A stretch of 64,000 nucleotides of DNA. It comes from Mycobacterium sp. shizuoka-1 (GTDB taxonomy: Bacteria; Actinomycetota; Actinomycetes; Mycobacteriales; Mycobacteriaceae). Location: NCBI RefSeq assembly GCF_002723835.1, contig NZ_BEWG01000061.1:1-64000 (forward strand). Direction: 5' to 3'. Shown here piece after piece: positions 51,089 through 59,806 of this stretch. The number at the start of each line of letters is the position of its first letter. Positions within the stretch are counted from its first letter, which is position 1. The translations under genes and the position numbers were made by a program. The notes beneath the pieces are model-generated. The model saw nothing but the letters and a program-made list of their open reading frames with translations, was not told the origin of the DNA and made no database searches.

Positions 51089-53269
51089 ATGACTCACACG
51101 GCCGAGCAGGACGCGACGCCGCCGGAAAAGCCCAGCATGCTGAACCGGTTCCGGCGCGACCGGCTGCTCGCCCGGATCAGCATCCAGTCCAAACTCATCC
51201 TCATGCTGGTGCTGTGCACCATGCTGGCCGCCGCGGTGGTCGGCGCGATCGCCTTCGAGGTCGGCCGCACGTCGCTGCGCACCGCGGTGTTCACCCGCCT
51301 GATCGAGATCCGCGAGGCGCAGTCCCGCGCGCTCGAGGGTGAGTTCACGGACCTGAAGAACTCGCTGGTCATCTACAGCCGCGGTTCCAGCACCTCCGAC
51401 GCGCTGGAGGCCTTCACCGCCGGCTTCGACCAGCTGGACAACGCGGCGGTCAGCCCGGCGCAATGGCAGGGAATCCTCGACTACTACAACACCTTCATCG
51501 AGCAGACCAGCAAGCAGAGTGGTACCCAGCTGGACGCGGCCGCGCTGTTGCCCACCACGCCCGCCCAGCGCTACCTACAGGCCAACTACACCGCGCGGCT
51601 GTCCACCCCCGACGCGGCCATCGCCATGGACAACGCCGGCGACGGCAGCCAGTGGTCCGCCGCCAACGGCCGCTATCAAGAGTTCTTCCGCCAGATCGTC
51701 ACCCGGTTCGGATTTCAGGATGCCCTTCTGCTCGACGGCCGCGGCAACGTGGTCTACAGCGCCTACAAGGGCGTCGACCTCGGCACCAACATTGTCAACG
51801 GGCCCTACGCCGGATCCAAACTGCACGCCGCCTACCTGAAGGCGATGTCGGCCAACACCGTCGACTACGTCGGCCTCACGGATTTCGAGTTCTATCAGCC
51901 GGCCCAGATGCAGCCGACCGCGTGGATGGTCGCCCCGATCGCGCCCAACGGTCGCACCGAGGGGGTGCTGGCCCTGCAGTTCCCGATCTCGAAGATCAAT
52001 CAGCTGATGACGTTCGACCGCAAGTGGTCCGACGCCGGACTCGGCCACACGGGGGAGACCTTCCTGGTCGGCCCCGACGGGTTGATGCGGTCGAACTCGC
52101 GGGTGTTCGTCGAGGACCCTCAGCGCTACAAGCGAGAAGTGACTGCGGCGGGCACCCCCGCCGAAGTCGCGGACAAGGCGATCCTGTTGGGCGGCACGAC
52201 CCTGGTGCAGCCCGACGTCTCGGAAGCAACCTCCAACGCGCGGCGCGGCGAGACCGGGACCCTGGTGTCCGACGACTATCTGGGCAACCGGGCGCTGCAG
52301 TCGTATGCGCCGCTGCCCGACCACAATTCGGGACTGCAGTGGTCGATCGTCGCCAAGGTGGACGCGGCCGAGGCCTTCGCCAAGGAATCCTCCTTCACCC
52401 GCACGATGGTGCTCAGTACGGTGGGGATGATTTTCATCGTCTGCGTGCTGGCGGTCTATCTCGCCCAGGTCTTCGTGCGCCCGATCCGCAAGCTGGAGGC
52501 CGGTGCGCAGCGGATCGCCGCCGGCGACTACTCGGTCGCCGTCCCGGTGGAGACCCGCGACGAACTGGGTGATCTCACCCAGGCGTTCAACGACATGAGC
52601 CGCAGCCTGACGGTGAAGGACGACCTGCTCACCGAGCAGCGGCGGCAAAACGACGAACTGCTGCGCTCGTTGATGCCGGAGACGGTGATCGAACGTTTCC
52701 GGCAGGGCGAAGAGACAATTGCCACCGAACACCACAACGTCACGGTGATCTTCGCCGATCTCATCGGCCTCGACCGGCTGCAGTCCGAACTGAGCCCGGC
52801 CGACTACCTGGCTCTGGGCAACGAACTGATCCGCCAGATCGACGCCGCCGCAACCGACCTTGGTGTGGAGAGCGTTCACACCGTGCGCAACGGCTACCTG
52901 GCCAGTTGCGGACTCACCGTGCCGAGGCTGGACAATGTGAGCCGGACCGCGGAGTTCGCGCTCGAGTGCGAGCGGATCGTCGAGCGGTTCAACAGCGACG
53001 CCGGAATCGAGCTGAGCCTGCGCGCCGGCATCGACACCGGCGACGTGGGCAGTGGCCTGATGGGCAGTCCCTCGGTGGTCTACGACATGTGGGGCGACGC
53101 GGTGAACCTGGCCCATCAGGTCAAGAACGGCTCACCGCGGCCGGGAATCTACGTCACGGCACGGGTCTACGAGGCGTTGCGGGACACCATGACGTTCACC
53201 GAGGCGGGCACGGTCACCGTTGACGGTGTGGCCCAACCGATCTGGCAGGCCGCGGAGGACCGGTCATGA
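51089..53269 (+). CDS. Class III cyclase-like membrane sensor, degenerate site
   Basis: A 726-aa protein resembling M. tuberculosis Rv2435c: TM1 (about 35-57), large extracellular dCache-like sensor (about 60-435), TM2 (about 440-460), HAMP (about 461-513), cyclase homology domain (about 548-690). One metal Asp is present (D557 in FADLIG), as are D666 and N673 (YDMWGDAVN). The substrate Lys position is H597, the second metal Asp is N601 and the transition-state Arg is Q677, by alignment with Rv1625c. Activity as an adenylate cyclase is therefore doubtful. The ATG has GAAAGGG upstream. It is ATGA-coupled to the channel gene. Confidence 0.87.
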   Translation: MTHTAEQDATPPEKPSMLNRFRRDRLLARISIQSKLILMLVLCTMLAAAVVGAIAFEVGRTSLRTAVFTRLIEIREAQSRALEGEFTDLKNSLVIYSRGSSTSDALEAFTAGFDQLDNAAVSPAQWQGILDYYNTFIEQTSKQSGTQLDAAALLPTTPAQRYLQANYTARLSTPDAAIAMDNAGDGSQWSAANGRYQEFFRQIVTRFGFQDALLLDGRGNVVYSAYKGVDLGTNIVNGPYAGSKLHAAYLKAMSANTVDYVGLTDFEFYQPAQMQPTAWMVAPIAPNGRTEGVLALQFPISKINQLMTFDRKWSDAGLGHTGETFLVGPDGLMRSNSRVFVEDPQRYKREVTAAGTPAEVADKAILLGGTTLVQPDVSEATSNARRGETGTLVSDDYLGNRALQSYAPLPDHNSGLQWSIVAKVDAAEAFAKESSFTRTMVLSTVGMIFIVCVLAVYLAQVFVRPIRKLEAGAQRIAAGDYSVAVPVETRDELGDLTQAFNDMSRSLTVKDDLLTEQRRQNDELLRSLMPETVIERFRQGEETIATEHHNVTVIFADLIGLDRLQSELSPADYLALGNELIRQIDAAATDLGVESVHTVRNGYLASCGLTVPRLDNVSRTAEFALECERIVERFNSDAGIELSLRAGIDTGDVGSGLMGSPSVVYDMWGDAVNLAHQVKNGSPRPGIYVTARVYEALRDTMTFTEAGTVTVDGVAQPIWQAAEDRS

Positions 53270-54687
53270 CCGACGTCTTCACCTCGGCCTGGTTCTACTG
53301 GGCGGTCGGCATCGCCATCGGGCTGCCGTTGGGACTGGTCGTGCTCACCGAGTGGCAGCACGCGCTGCGCCGCAAGAACAGTTTCCTGGTCAAACCGGTG
53401 ACCCTGCTGCGCAACTACCTGCTGCCGCTGGGAGCGTTGCTGCTGCTGATGATCGAAGCCAGTCGGGTGCCGGCCGACTCGACCTCGGTGCGGATGGTCG
53501 GCACCCTGGTGGCGTTCGTCGTCCTGGTGCTGCTGCTGTCCGGGATCAACGCCGCGCTGTTCCAAGGTGCCCCGGATGGCAGCTGGCGCAAGCGGATTCC
53601 GGGCATCTTCCTCGACGTCGTGCGCTTCCTGCTGATTGCCATCGGCCTGGCGATGATCTTCGCCTACATCTGGGGCGCCAACGTCAAGGGCCTGTTCACC
53701 GCACTGGGCATCACCTCGATCGTCGTCGGCCTGACCCTGCAGAACTCGGTGGGCCAGATCATCTCCGGACTGCTGATGCTCTTCGAGCAGCCGTTCAAGA
53801 TCGGCGACTGGCTCGACACCCCGGCCGCCAAAGGGCGGGTGATCGAGGTCAACTGGCGCGCGGTGCATCTGGAGACCGGTACCGGGCTGCAGATCACCCC
53901 CAACTCGGTCCTGGCCGGCGCATCGTTCACCAACCTGAGCCGGCCGCCTGGCAAGCACACCATGACCGTGACGAGTGTGTTCTCGGTCGACGACGCCCCC
54001 GATGAGGTGTGCGCGATGTTGGTGCAAGCTGCCGCCGAACTGCCGCAGTGCCATCCCGACCGCAGCCCGTCGGCGGTCCCGTTGGGCGGCAAGGAGTATC
54101 AGACCAAGATCCCGTTGCGCTCACCGGCCGACGACACCAAGGCCAAGGCGACCTTCCTGCGCTGGATCTGGTATTCGGCGCGCCGCGAGAGCCTGCATCT
54201 CGACGAGGCCGACGACGACTTCTCCACCCCCGACCGGGTGGCCGCGGCGATCCGGTCCGTGGTGGCGCCGACACTGCGCCTGGACCGCGAGGAGCAACTG
54301 CGGCTGGTCGAACACGCCAAGATGGAGCGCTACGGCGACGGGGAACTCGTCCAGCGCTCCGGTGAGGTCCCCACCGGTATCAAGTTCATCGTCTCCGGCG
54401 AAGTCCAACTGACCGCGACCGCCGAGGACGGCAGCGAGGTCGTCGTCGGCAGCCATGAACGGGGCTCTTTCCTCGGCCAGAGCACGCTGACCCGTCAGCC
54501 GGTGATCGGCTGGTCCTACGCGGTCGGCGAGGTGACCATGGTGTTCCTCGGGCGCGATCAGGTCGAGGCGATCGTGCGGGACAACCCCTTGCTGCTCCAG
54601 GAATTCGGCCGGACCATCGAACAGCGGCGGGAACACATGATGCGCGCGGTCGCGACGAACGAGGGCGATGACGACTCCGGCACATGA
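53266..54687 (+). CDS. MscS-type channel with cyclic-nucleotide-binding domain
   Basis: A 473-aa protein resembling M. tuberculosis Rv2434c. Four hydrophobic segments (about 10-28, 50-65, 78-95, 115-137), the MscS pore and beta domain (ALGITSIVVGLTLQNSVGQ, FEQPFKIGDWL) and a C-terminal CNB domain (about 340-450). The phosphate-binding cassette (403-420, FLGQSTLTRQPVIGWSYAV) has Gln for the usual Glu and no evident Arg, so cAMP binding is uncertain. Translational coupling to the cyclase-like sensor suggests a sensor-gated channel. Confidence 0.87.
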   Translation: MTDVFTSAWFYWAVGIAIGLPLGLVVLTEWQHALRRKNSFLVKPVTLLRNYLLPLGALLLLMIEASRVPADSTSVRMVGTLVAFVVLVLLLSGINAALFQGAPDGSWRKRIPGIFLDVVRFLLIAIGLAMIFAYIWGANVKGLFTALGITSIVVGLTLQNSVGQIISGLLMLFEQPFKIGDWLDTPAAKGRVIEVNWRAVHLETGTGLQITPNSVLAGASFTNLSRPPGKHTMTVTSVFSVDDAPDEVCAMLVQAAAELPQCHPDRSPSAVPLGGKEYQTKIPLRSPADDTKAKATFLRWIWYSARRESLHLDEADDDFSTPDRVAAAIRSVVAPTLRLDREEQLRLVEHAKMERYGDGELVQRSGEVPTGIKFIVSGEVQLTATAEDGSEVVVGSHERGSFLGQSTLTRQPVIGWSYAVGEVTMVFLGRDQVEAIVRDNPLLLQEFGRTIEQRREHMMRAVATNEGDDDSGT

Positions 54688-55867
54688 TCTCGTCGTGGTC
54701 GGGGCGGGCATCGTGGGCCTGGCGGTGGCCCGGGAGTGGATGTCGCGCCGCCCTGCCGACTCGGTGGCCGTGCTCGAGCGGGAGGCAGCGCCGGCCCGCC
54801 ACCAGACCGGGCACAACTCCGGGGTGATCCACGGCGGCATCTACTACCAGCCGGGGTCTCTGAAGGCCAGGCTGTGCGTCGAGGGTGCTCGGCTGATGTA
54901 CGAGTACTGCCAGCACCATCGCATCAGCCACGAACGGTGCGGCAAACTGATCGTCGCCGTGTCCGGCGACGAGTTGCCCCGGCTGGACGATCTGCAGGCG
55001 CGCGGAATCGCCAACGCCGTGCCCGGGCTGCGCCGGATCGGCGCCGGTGAGATCGCCGAGATCGAGCCCAATGCCGTTGGGCTCCAGGCGCTTCATGCGC
55101 CCAACACCGGCATCGTCGACTATTCGGCGGTGGCTCGGGCACTGGTCGACGAGTTGACGGCGGCCGGTGCCGTCGTCCGCTTCGGCACCGCGGTCGACGC
55201 CATCGACGGCGGCGAACGCCCAGTCGTGCACACCGGCGCGGGTCCGGTGCGTGGCCGCACCGTCATCTCCTGCGCCGGGCTGTGGGCGGACCGCCTGGCT
55301 CGCCGGGCCGGCGCCCCCCGCGATCCGCAGATCGTGCCGTTTCGCGGCGCCTACCTCGGACTCAAACCCACCGAGCGGACTCGGCTCAACGGGATGATCT
55401 ACCCGGTGCCCAACCCCGAGCTGCCCTTCCTCGGCGTGCACATCACCAAACACATCACCGGCGACGTGACGCTGGGGCCGACGGCGATGATGGTGGCGGC
55501 CCGTGACGCGTACTCGTTGCGGCGGTTGAGCATTCGCGATTCCTGGGAGACGCTGACCTGGCCTGGCACCTGGCGGATGGCGCGCCGGTACTGGCGGGTG
55601 GGGCTCGACGAGATCCGGATGGCGGCCAGTCGGCGGGCGTTCGTCACCGCGGCGGCCCGCTACCTGCCGGGGTTGACGGTGGCCGACCTGGACGGCAGCT
55701 CGCACGCCGGGGTGCGGGCACAAGCGGTCGGCCGCGACGGTGCGCTGGTCGACGATTTCGTCATCTCCCGCGACGGCCACATCTCCCACGTCCGCAACGC
55801 ACCGTCACCGGCGGCCACCTCGGCGTTCGCCCTGGCCCGCGAACTGGTCGACCGCGTGATGGGTTAG
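54668..55867 (+). CDS. lhgO: L-2-hydroxyglutarate oxidase
   Basis: A 399-aa DAO-fold flavoprotein. FAD loop VVGAGIVGLAVA (about residues 10-21), then the family signature RHQTGHNSGVIHGGIYYQPGSLKA, and PFRGAYLGL / HITKHITGDVTLGP in the catalytic half. It oxidises L-2-hydroxyglutarate to 2-oxoglutarate, a metabolite-repair step. The start lies 20 bases inside the channel gene, in another frame, so they are probably co-transcribed. The 3' end overlaps the convergent gene by 4 bases. Confidence 0.88.
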   Translation: MTTPAHDLVVVGAGIVGLAVAREWMSRRPADSVAVLEREAAPARHQTGHNSGVIHGGIYYQPGSLKARLCVEGARLMYEYCQHHRISHERCGKLIVAVSGDELPRLDDLQARGIANAVPGLRRIGAGEIAEIEPNAVGLQALHAPNTGIVDYSAVARALVDELTAAGAVVRFGTAVDAIDGGERPVVHTGAGPVRGRTVISCAGLWADRLARRAGAPRDPQIVPFRGAYLGLKPTERTRLNGMIYPVPNPELPFLGVHITKHITGDVTLGPTAMMVAARDAYSLRRLSIRDSWETLTWPGTWRMARRYWRVGLDEIRMAASRRAFVTAAARYLPGLTVADLDGSSHAGVRAQAVGRDGALVDDFVISRDGHISHVRNAPSPAATSAFALARELVDRVMG

Positions 55868-57174
55868 TACTGGCGATACCGCCGTTGCACATGGGCCTGG
55901 CGGACGGCGACGTGGGCGGCGCGCTCATCGGGTGAGACGTCGCGGGTGGTAGCGGGTAGGTATCCGCGGACATCGGCCAGGGGCACGGTGCTGACGGTGA
56001 CCTCGGGCAGCCGGTCCGGGTCCGATGAGTACGTCCACCGGAGGCTGAGAAAGCCCTTGGCCAGGCCCGTGGTGTCCAGCCAGTTCGGCACGCCGGGATC
56101 GGTGCCGGCGACGACGTAGCGGACCACACCGTCGTCGTCGCGCTCGGCCTGAAACCCGTTGAGGCTGGTCTGATGATTGGCGTAGTCGAGCGACTCACCC
56201 CACAGGTTGCTCAGGTGGAACCCGCTGTAGGCCGGCTCGACCGGCACGGTGGCTTCGATCACCAGCGCCTCGTCGGGCGCCAGGTCGAACACCCCGCCGG
56301 AGTACACATTGGTGTTCTGGCCCCCGCCGGTGGCCAGATTGGCCCGCGCCGGCGCGTTCAACCCGTTACGCGGCATGAACGTCACCCCGTCGCCGTTGCG
56401 GTCGCCGTGGGCTTCCAGGATGACGTCGTAGAACTCGTTCCAGAAGGTCATCTGGCCTTCGACGATCTGACCGATCCGGCGCATTCGGTCGGCGGCGCCT
56501 GTCGGGTCGAGTGGGGCCGGGTGGTCCCCGTCCTGACCGATCCGGGTGATCTGCAGGTCCGGGCACGCCTCCTGCGCCCAGTCGTGGAACAGCACGCGCA
56601 CGATCAGGTAGCGCGCTGTCCCGGTGCCGTTGTCGGTGACCAGGCGGCTGGGCAGGAAGTCGCCGGTGTACCCGGCGGGTCGGTCGGGGCCGACCACGAT
56701 CTCGAACCGGCCGTCGGCGTCGACCCGCAACTCGTCGGTGTCCAGCGACCCGGTGATCATCCGGACGGCCGGGCTGAGTTCCATCAGGCTGCCCGAGTCC
56801 CCGGCATAGGCCGTGTGGGTCTCGAAGATCAGGTACTGCGGCGCCTTCGGCCGCATCGTGCCGCGGATCCGGTAGGTCAGATCGCCGTCGATCGCCGCCG
56901 ACAGGTAGAGCGCATCGGCGTTGTCGATGGTGGCCTTGTCGGTGGGCTGGATCGCGCGCCGGAGGTACGGGAACGCCGGGTCTTCGTGGAAGGCCCGTTC
57001 GATCGCGGAGAACGTGAACCCGAGCAGATAGCGGTAGCCCTCGGCCAGACCGCGCGCGCTGGGCGGCGGCGCGTGCAGATGCTCGGAGTCGACGGCGTCG
57101 CGAGCCCGTCCCAGGGCGGCGATCAGGTCGTCCCAGGCCGCCCTCAGTTCGGCGGCGCCGTGGTCAGTTGACAC
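55864..57174 (-). CDS. Conserved protein of unknown function (DUF1214-like end)
   Basis: A 436-aa soluble protein. The C-terminal third (EALVIEATVPVEPAYSGFHLSNLWGESLDYANHQTSLNGFQAERDD...FLSLRWTY) resembles DUF1214-type proteins, with conserved aromatic residues; I am not certain of the family. No catalytic motif is evident. GTG 57174 is chosen; it lies 11 bases inside the sulfotransferase gene, so the two form an operon. In mycobacteria such proteins are often paired with sulfotransferases, which hints at a shared substrate. Confidence 0.65.
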   Translation of the reverse strand: MSTDHGAAELRAAWDDLIAALGRARDAVDSEHLHAPPPSARGLAEGYRYLLGFTFSAIERAFHEDPAFPYLRRAIQPTDKATIDNADALYLSAAIDGDLTYRIRGTMRPKAPQYLIFETHTAYAGDSGSLMELSPAVRMITGSLDTDELRVDADGRFEIVVGPDRPAGYTGDFLPSRLVTDNGTGTARYLIVRVLFHDWAQEACPDLQITRIGQDGDHPAPLDPTGAADRMRRIGQIVEGQMTFWNEFYDVILEAHGDRNGDGVTFMPRNGLNAPARANLATGGGQNTNVYSGGVFDLAPDEALVIEATVPVEPAYSGFHLSNLWGESLDYANHQTSLNGFQAERDDDGVVRYVVAGTDPGVPNWLDTTGLAKGFLSLRWTYSSDPDRLPEVTVSTVPLADVRGYLPATTRDVSPDERAAHVAVRQAHVQRRYRQY

Positions 57175-58327
57175 GTGCGTGTTCTCCTTCTCGTCCGTCG
57201 TCGGACCAGCCGAACTGGTCGAACAGGTCGGCGAGCCCGACGTGGATCGCCTGCGGGTCCAGGCCGAACTCCGCCAGGCTGTAGCGGTGGGTTGTTTCAT
57301 GGCCCTGGCCGCGCGACGCGTCGATCGCGGCGGCCACCTGCGCCGGCATCTGGAGGTCGAGTTCGTCGTACACGCGGGTCATCGTGGCGGCCGGCTCACC
57401 GACCAGCTGGCGGTAGTCCACGACACAGGAACGGATTTCGGGATGGCGCGCCAGCACCTCGAGCGGATGGCGGTAAGCGTCGAAGGACTGCTCGGCCAGG
57501 ATGCGTAGCGAGTCGGCGATGAGGCGATCGTCGCGGCCCTGCAGAGCCCAGCTGGTCTGCAGCATCTTGAGCAGGCTGGGGATGGTTTCGTAGGGATTGC
57601 GCACCGGCACAATAAATTTCGCGTCGGGGAAGGTCTCGATCAGCGCCTCGACCCGGCCGCAGAAGGTCGGGTTCTTGCTCAGGTGGGTGCCGCCGCCGTT
57701 GAGGGCCAGTTGGCGGCGCACGCATTCCTTGTAGAACCTCATCAGCCGGGTACGTTTGGCCGCGCTCCACCGGTCGACGTGGTAGAAGTCCAGTTCGCCC
57801 AGATAGGGGAACAGCACGATCCAGAAGCCGGATCCCAGCGACCAGGTGAGCAGAAAGTCGTCTTCCTCGGCGGCGAAGAAGCCGGTGCGATGCATGTCGT
57901 TGGTGTCAGCCAGGGCGCGCTCTTCGACAGCTTCGATCTTGCGCCGCAGCCGCTTTGAAAAGAAGGTCTCATCGACGCGGAACAGCAGGCGCAGCAGCCG
58001 CTTCTCCAGCAGCGAGGGGAAGAACATCTCGTACATCAACACGACGCTGAACTGTTCGTCCTGGGCCATCAGTCGATGCAGGTAGGTCGTTCCGCTGCGG
58101 GCATGCCCCACCGAGAAGACCGGCTCGCGGACTTCGGTGCGCCGCAACGACGGAAACAGCAGGGGATCGAGGGCGAAGCAGACGGCGTGGACGGCGACCA
58201 TGATCGGAACGCCGACGAGGAAGGCCGCCAGCAGCTTTCTGCGCCGGGCTCGGTCGGATTCGGCGCGCACCAACCGCAGCATCGTGACGTAGTTGCCGAC
58301 GTCGAAATAGAACCGCGTGCCGACCAT
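57164..58327 (-). CDS. Sulfotransferase family protein
   Basis: A 387-aa PAPS-dependent sulfotransferase. The 5'-phosphosulfate loop reads VFSVGHARSGTTYLHRL (about residues 70-86) and the 3'-phosphate region VPVRNPYETIPSLLK; HLSKNP gives the substrate-side segment. A hydrophobic stretch (about 33-55) may anchor it to the membrane. It would transfer sulfate to a lipid or sterol hydroxyl. The ATG begins six bases after a TAGCCT -10-like element, so the message may be leaderless, and a MarR-type operator overlaps its -35 (TTGACT). Confidence 0.83.
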   Translation of the reverse strand: MVGTRFYFDVGNYVTMLRLVRAESDRARRRKLLAAFLVGVPIMVAVHAVCFALDPLLFPSLRRTEVREPVFSVGHARSGTTYLHRLMAQDEQFSVVLMYEMFFPSLLEKRLLRLLFRVDETFFSKRLRRKIEAVEERALADTNDMHRTGFFAAEEDDFLLTWSLGSGFWIVLFPYLGELDFYHVDRWSAAKRTRLMRFYKECVRRQLALNGGGTHLSKNPTFCGRVEALIETFPDAKFIVPVRNPYETIPSLLKMLQTSWALQGRDDRLIADSLRILAEQSFDAYRHPLEVLARHPEIRSCVVDYRQLVGEPAATMTRVYDELDLQMPAQVAAAIDASRGQGHETTHRYSLAEFGLDPQAIHVGLADLFDQFGWSDDGREGEHARVN

Positions 58328-58351
58328 TGTCGAAGGCTAGAAGCGAAAGAT

Positions 58352-58364
58352 TGACAAAGTCAAG
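58352..58364. promoter_or_regulatory. MarR-type operator over the sulfotransferase -35
   Basis: TTGAC-AAA-GTCAA is a perfect 5-base-arm palindrome. On the minus strand it contains TTGACT, a consensus -35, followed after 18 bases by TAGCCT at 58335-58340. Binding by the MarR protein encoded just upstream would block this promoter. Confidence 0.5.
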
Positions 58365-58383
58365 GAATTCGGCGGGCGGCGCA

Positions 58384-58851
58384 TCAGTCGTCGATCGGGG
58401 TCGCGACGGAATCGGCGACGAACCGGGTCAGGAAGTCGGCGTACTGGTCCAGTTCGGCCGTCGTCCACCCGGACAGCGCCCGGCGAAGGTGACCCCGGCG
58501 TACGTCCTGCAGTTTCCCGGCCACCCGCCGCCCGTTGGGGGTGACCGCCACCAGCGACACCCGCAGGTCGGCGGGGTCCGGCTTGCGGGTCACCAAGCCC
58601 GCGTCGACCAAGGCGGTCACTTGGCGGGTCGCCATGCCCACGTCCATGTGCGCGCCGCGGGCCAACACGCCCATCGCCACCGGTCCGCCGTCGATCAGCA
58701 CCCGCAACAGCGCATACGACGGCTGGGTCAGGCTCACGCCGGCCGCGGCCGCCTGGCGAGCGAACAGCGACCGGCTGGAGGTCAGGCGCACCACCTGGGC
58801 CAACGATCGACTGATCGAGTCGAGCGACTCGTCCTTGGCCGAAGATGTCAC
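58384..58851 (-). CDS. MarR family transcriptional regulator
   Basis: A 155-aa winged-helix protein: LTQPSYALLRVLIDGGPVAMGVLARGAHMDVGMATRQVTALVDAGLVTRKPDPADLRVSLVAVTPNGRR is a complete MarR DNA-binding domain with the wing DPADLR. The GTG at 58851 is the most usual-length start; upstream in-frame starts at 58890 and 58947 would overlap the divergent transporter gene. It precedes the sulfotransferase operon by 56 bases, with a MarR-like palindrome in the gap. Confidence 0.85.
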   Translation of the reverse strand: MTSSAKDESLDSISRSLAQVVRLTSSRSLFARQAAAAGVSLTQPSYALLRVLIDGGPVAMGVLARGAHMDVGMATRQVTALVDAGLVTRKPDPADLRVSLVAVTPNGRRVAGKLQDVRRGHLRRALSGWTTAELDQYADFLTRFVADSVATPIDD

Positions 58852-58935
58852 AGCAGGTCCGTTCCGTACGTGGTTCAGCTCTGTTGATACCAGCCCGCGG
58901 GCCGCGCGGTGCCATCGATGTCGTTGAATGCCCCC

Positions 58936-59802
58936 ATGGCCACGCATCCGGCACGGCTGGGGGTCGCACTCGCGGTCTCGGCGATGGTGTGTGTGCAGCT
59001 CGGTCTGGCCGTCGCGGTGGGGCTGATCGACCGGATCGGAGCCGAAGGCGCGGCCTGGCTGCGGCTGGCCTGGGCGGGCGTGCTGTTCGCGGTGGTGGTG
59101 CGCCCACGGCGGGCGTCGTTCACCCGTGCCACGTTCGGCATCTGTGTGCTGCTCGGCGTGGTCACGGCCCTGACCACCACGGTGTTCATGGCGGCCTTGG
59201 CCCGCATCCCATTGGGCACCGCCAGCGCGCTGGAGTTCCTCGGCCCGTTGGGTGTGGCGGTGGTCAGCGGATCGGGCCGCGGCCGCTGGATGTGGCCCGC
59301 GCCGGCCGCGGTCGGTGTGGTGGCGCTGACCCGGCCATGGCAGGGCGGCATCGACGCGGCCGGCGTGGGGTTCGCGCTGGCCGCCGCCGCCTGCTGGGCG
59401 GCCTACATCCTGCTCACCCAGCGGGTCGGCGACCGCGTCAGCGGGCTACAGGGACTGGCGGTGTCGATGCCGGTCGCCGCCCTGGTCGCCACGGCCGCCG
59501 TCGGTCCGATCGTGGTGCCGCGGATGACCCCGGAGGTGATCCTGATCGGTTTCGGCCTGGCGTTGCTGCTGCCGATGGCACCGTTCGTCCTCGAGCTGCT
59601 GGCCTTGCGCCGGCTCACCACCGCGACGTTCGGGACGCTGATGAGTCTGGAACCCGCGTTGGCGCTGCTGATCGGCTTCCTCGTGCTGCACCAGGTGCCC
59701 GGGCCGATGGCGATCGCCGGGGTCGGTCTGGTCGTCGTCGCCGGAATCGGTGCCGCGCGCAGCGGCGCCCGGGAGGCGCGGGCGCCGGTCCAGCCCGGCT
59801 GA
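58936..59802 (+). CDS. EamA/RhtA-type transporter
   Basis: A 288-aa integral membrane protein with about ten hydrophobic segments in two EamA repeats (about 10-130 and 140-280). [10 protein letters not shown] and [17 protein letters not shown] are the two repeat signatures. RhtA-like members export amino acids or related metabolites. The ATG at 58936 is preferred to an upstream GTG because it begins directly before the first helix. It is divergent from the MarR gene and converges on the MFS gene. Confidence 0.83.
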   Translation: MATHPARLGVALAVSAMVCVQLGLAVAVGLIDRIGAEGAAWLRLAWAGVLFAVVVRPRRASFTRATFGICVLLGVVTALTTTVFMAALARIPLGTASALEFLGPLGVAVVSGSGRGRWMWPAPAAVGVVALTRPWQGGIDAAGVGFALAAAACWAAYILLTQRVGDRVSGLQGLAVSMPVAALVATAAVGPIVVPRMTPEVILIGFGLALLLPMAPFVLELLALRRLTTATFGTLMSLEPALALLIGFLVLHQVPGPMAIAGVGLVVVAGIGAARSGAREARAPVQPG

Positions 59803-59806
59803 CCCG

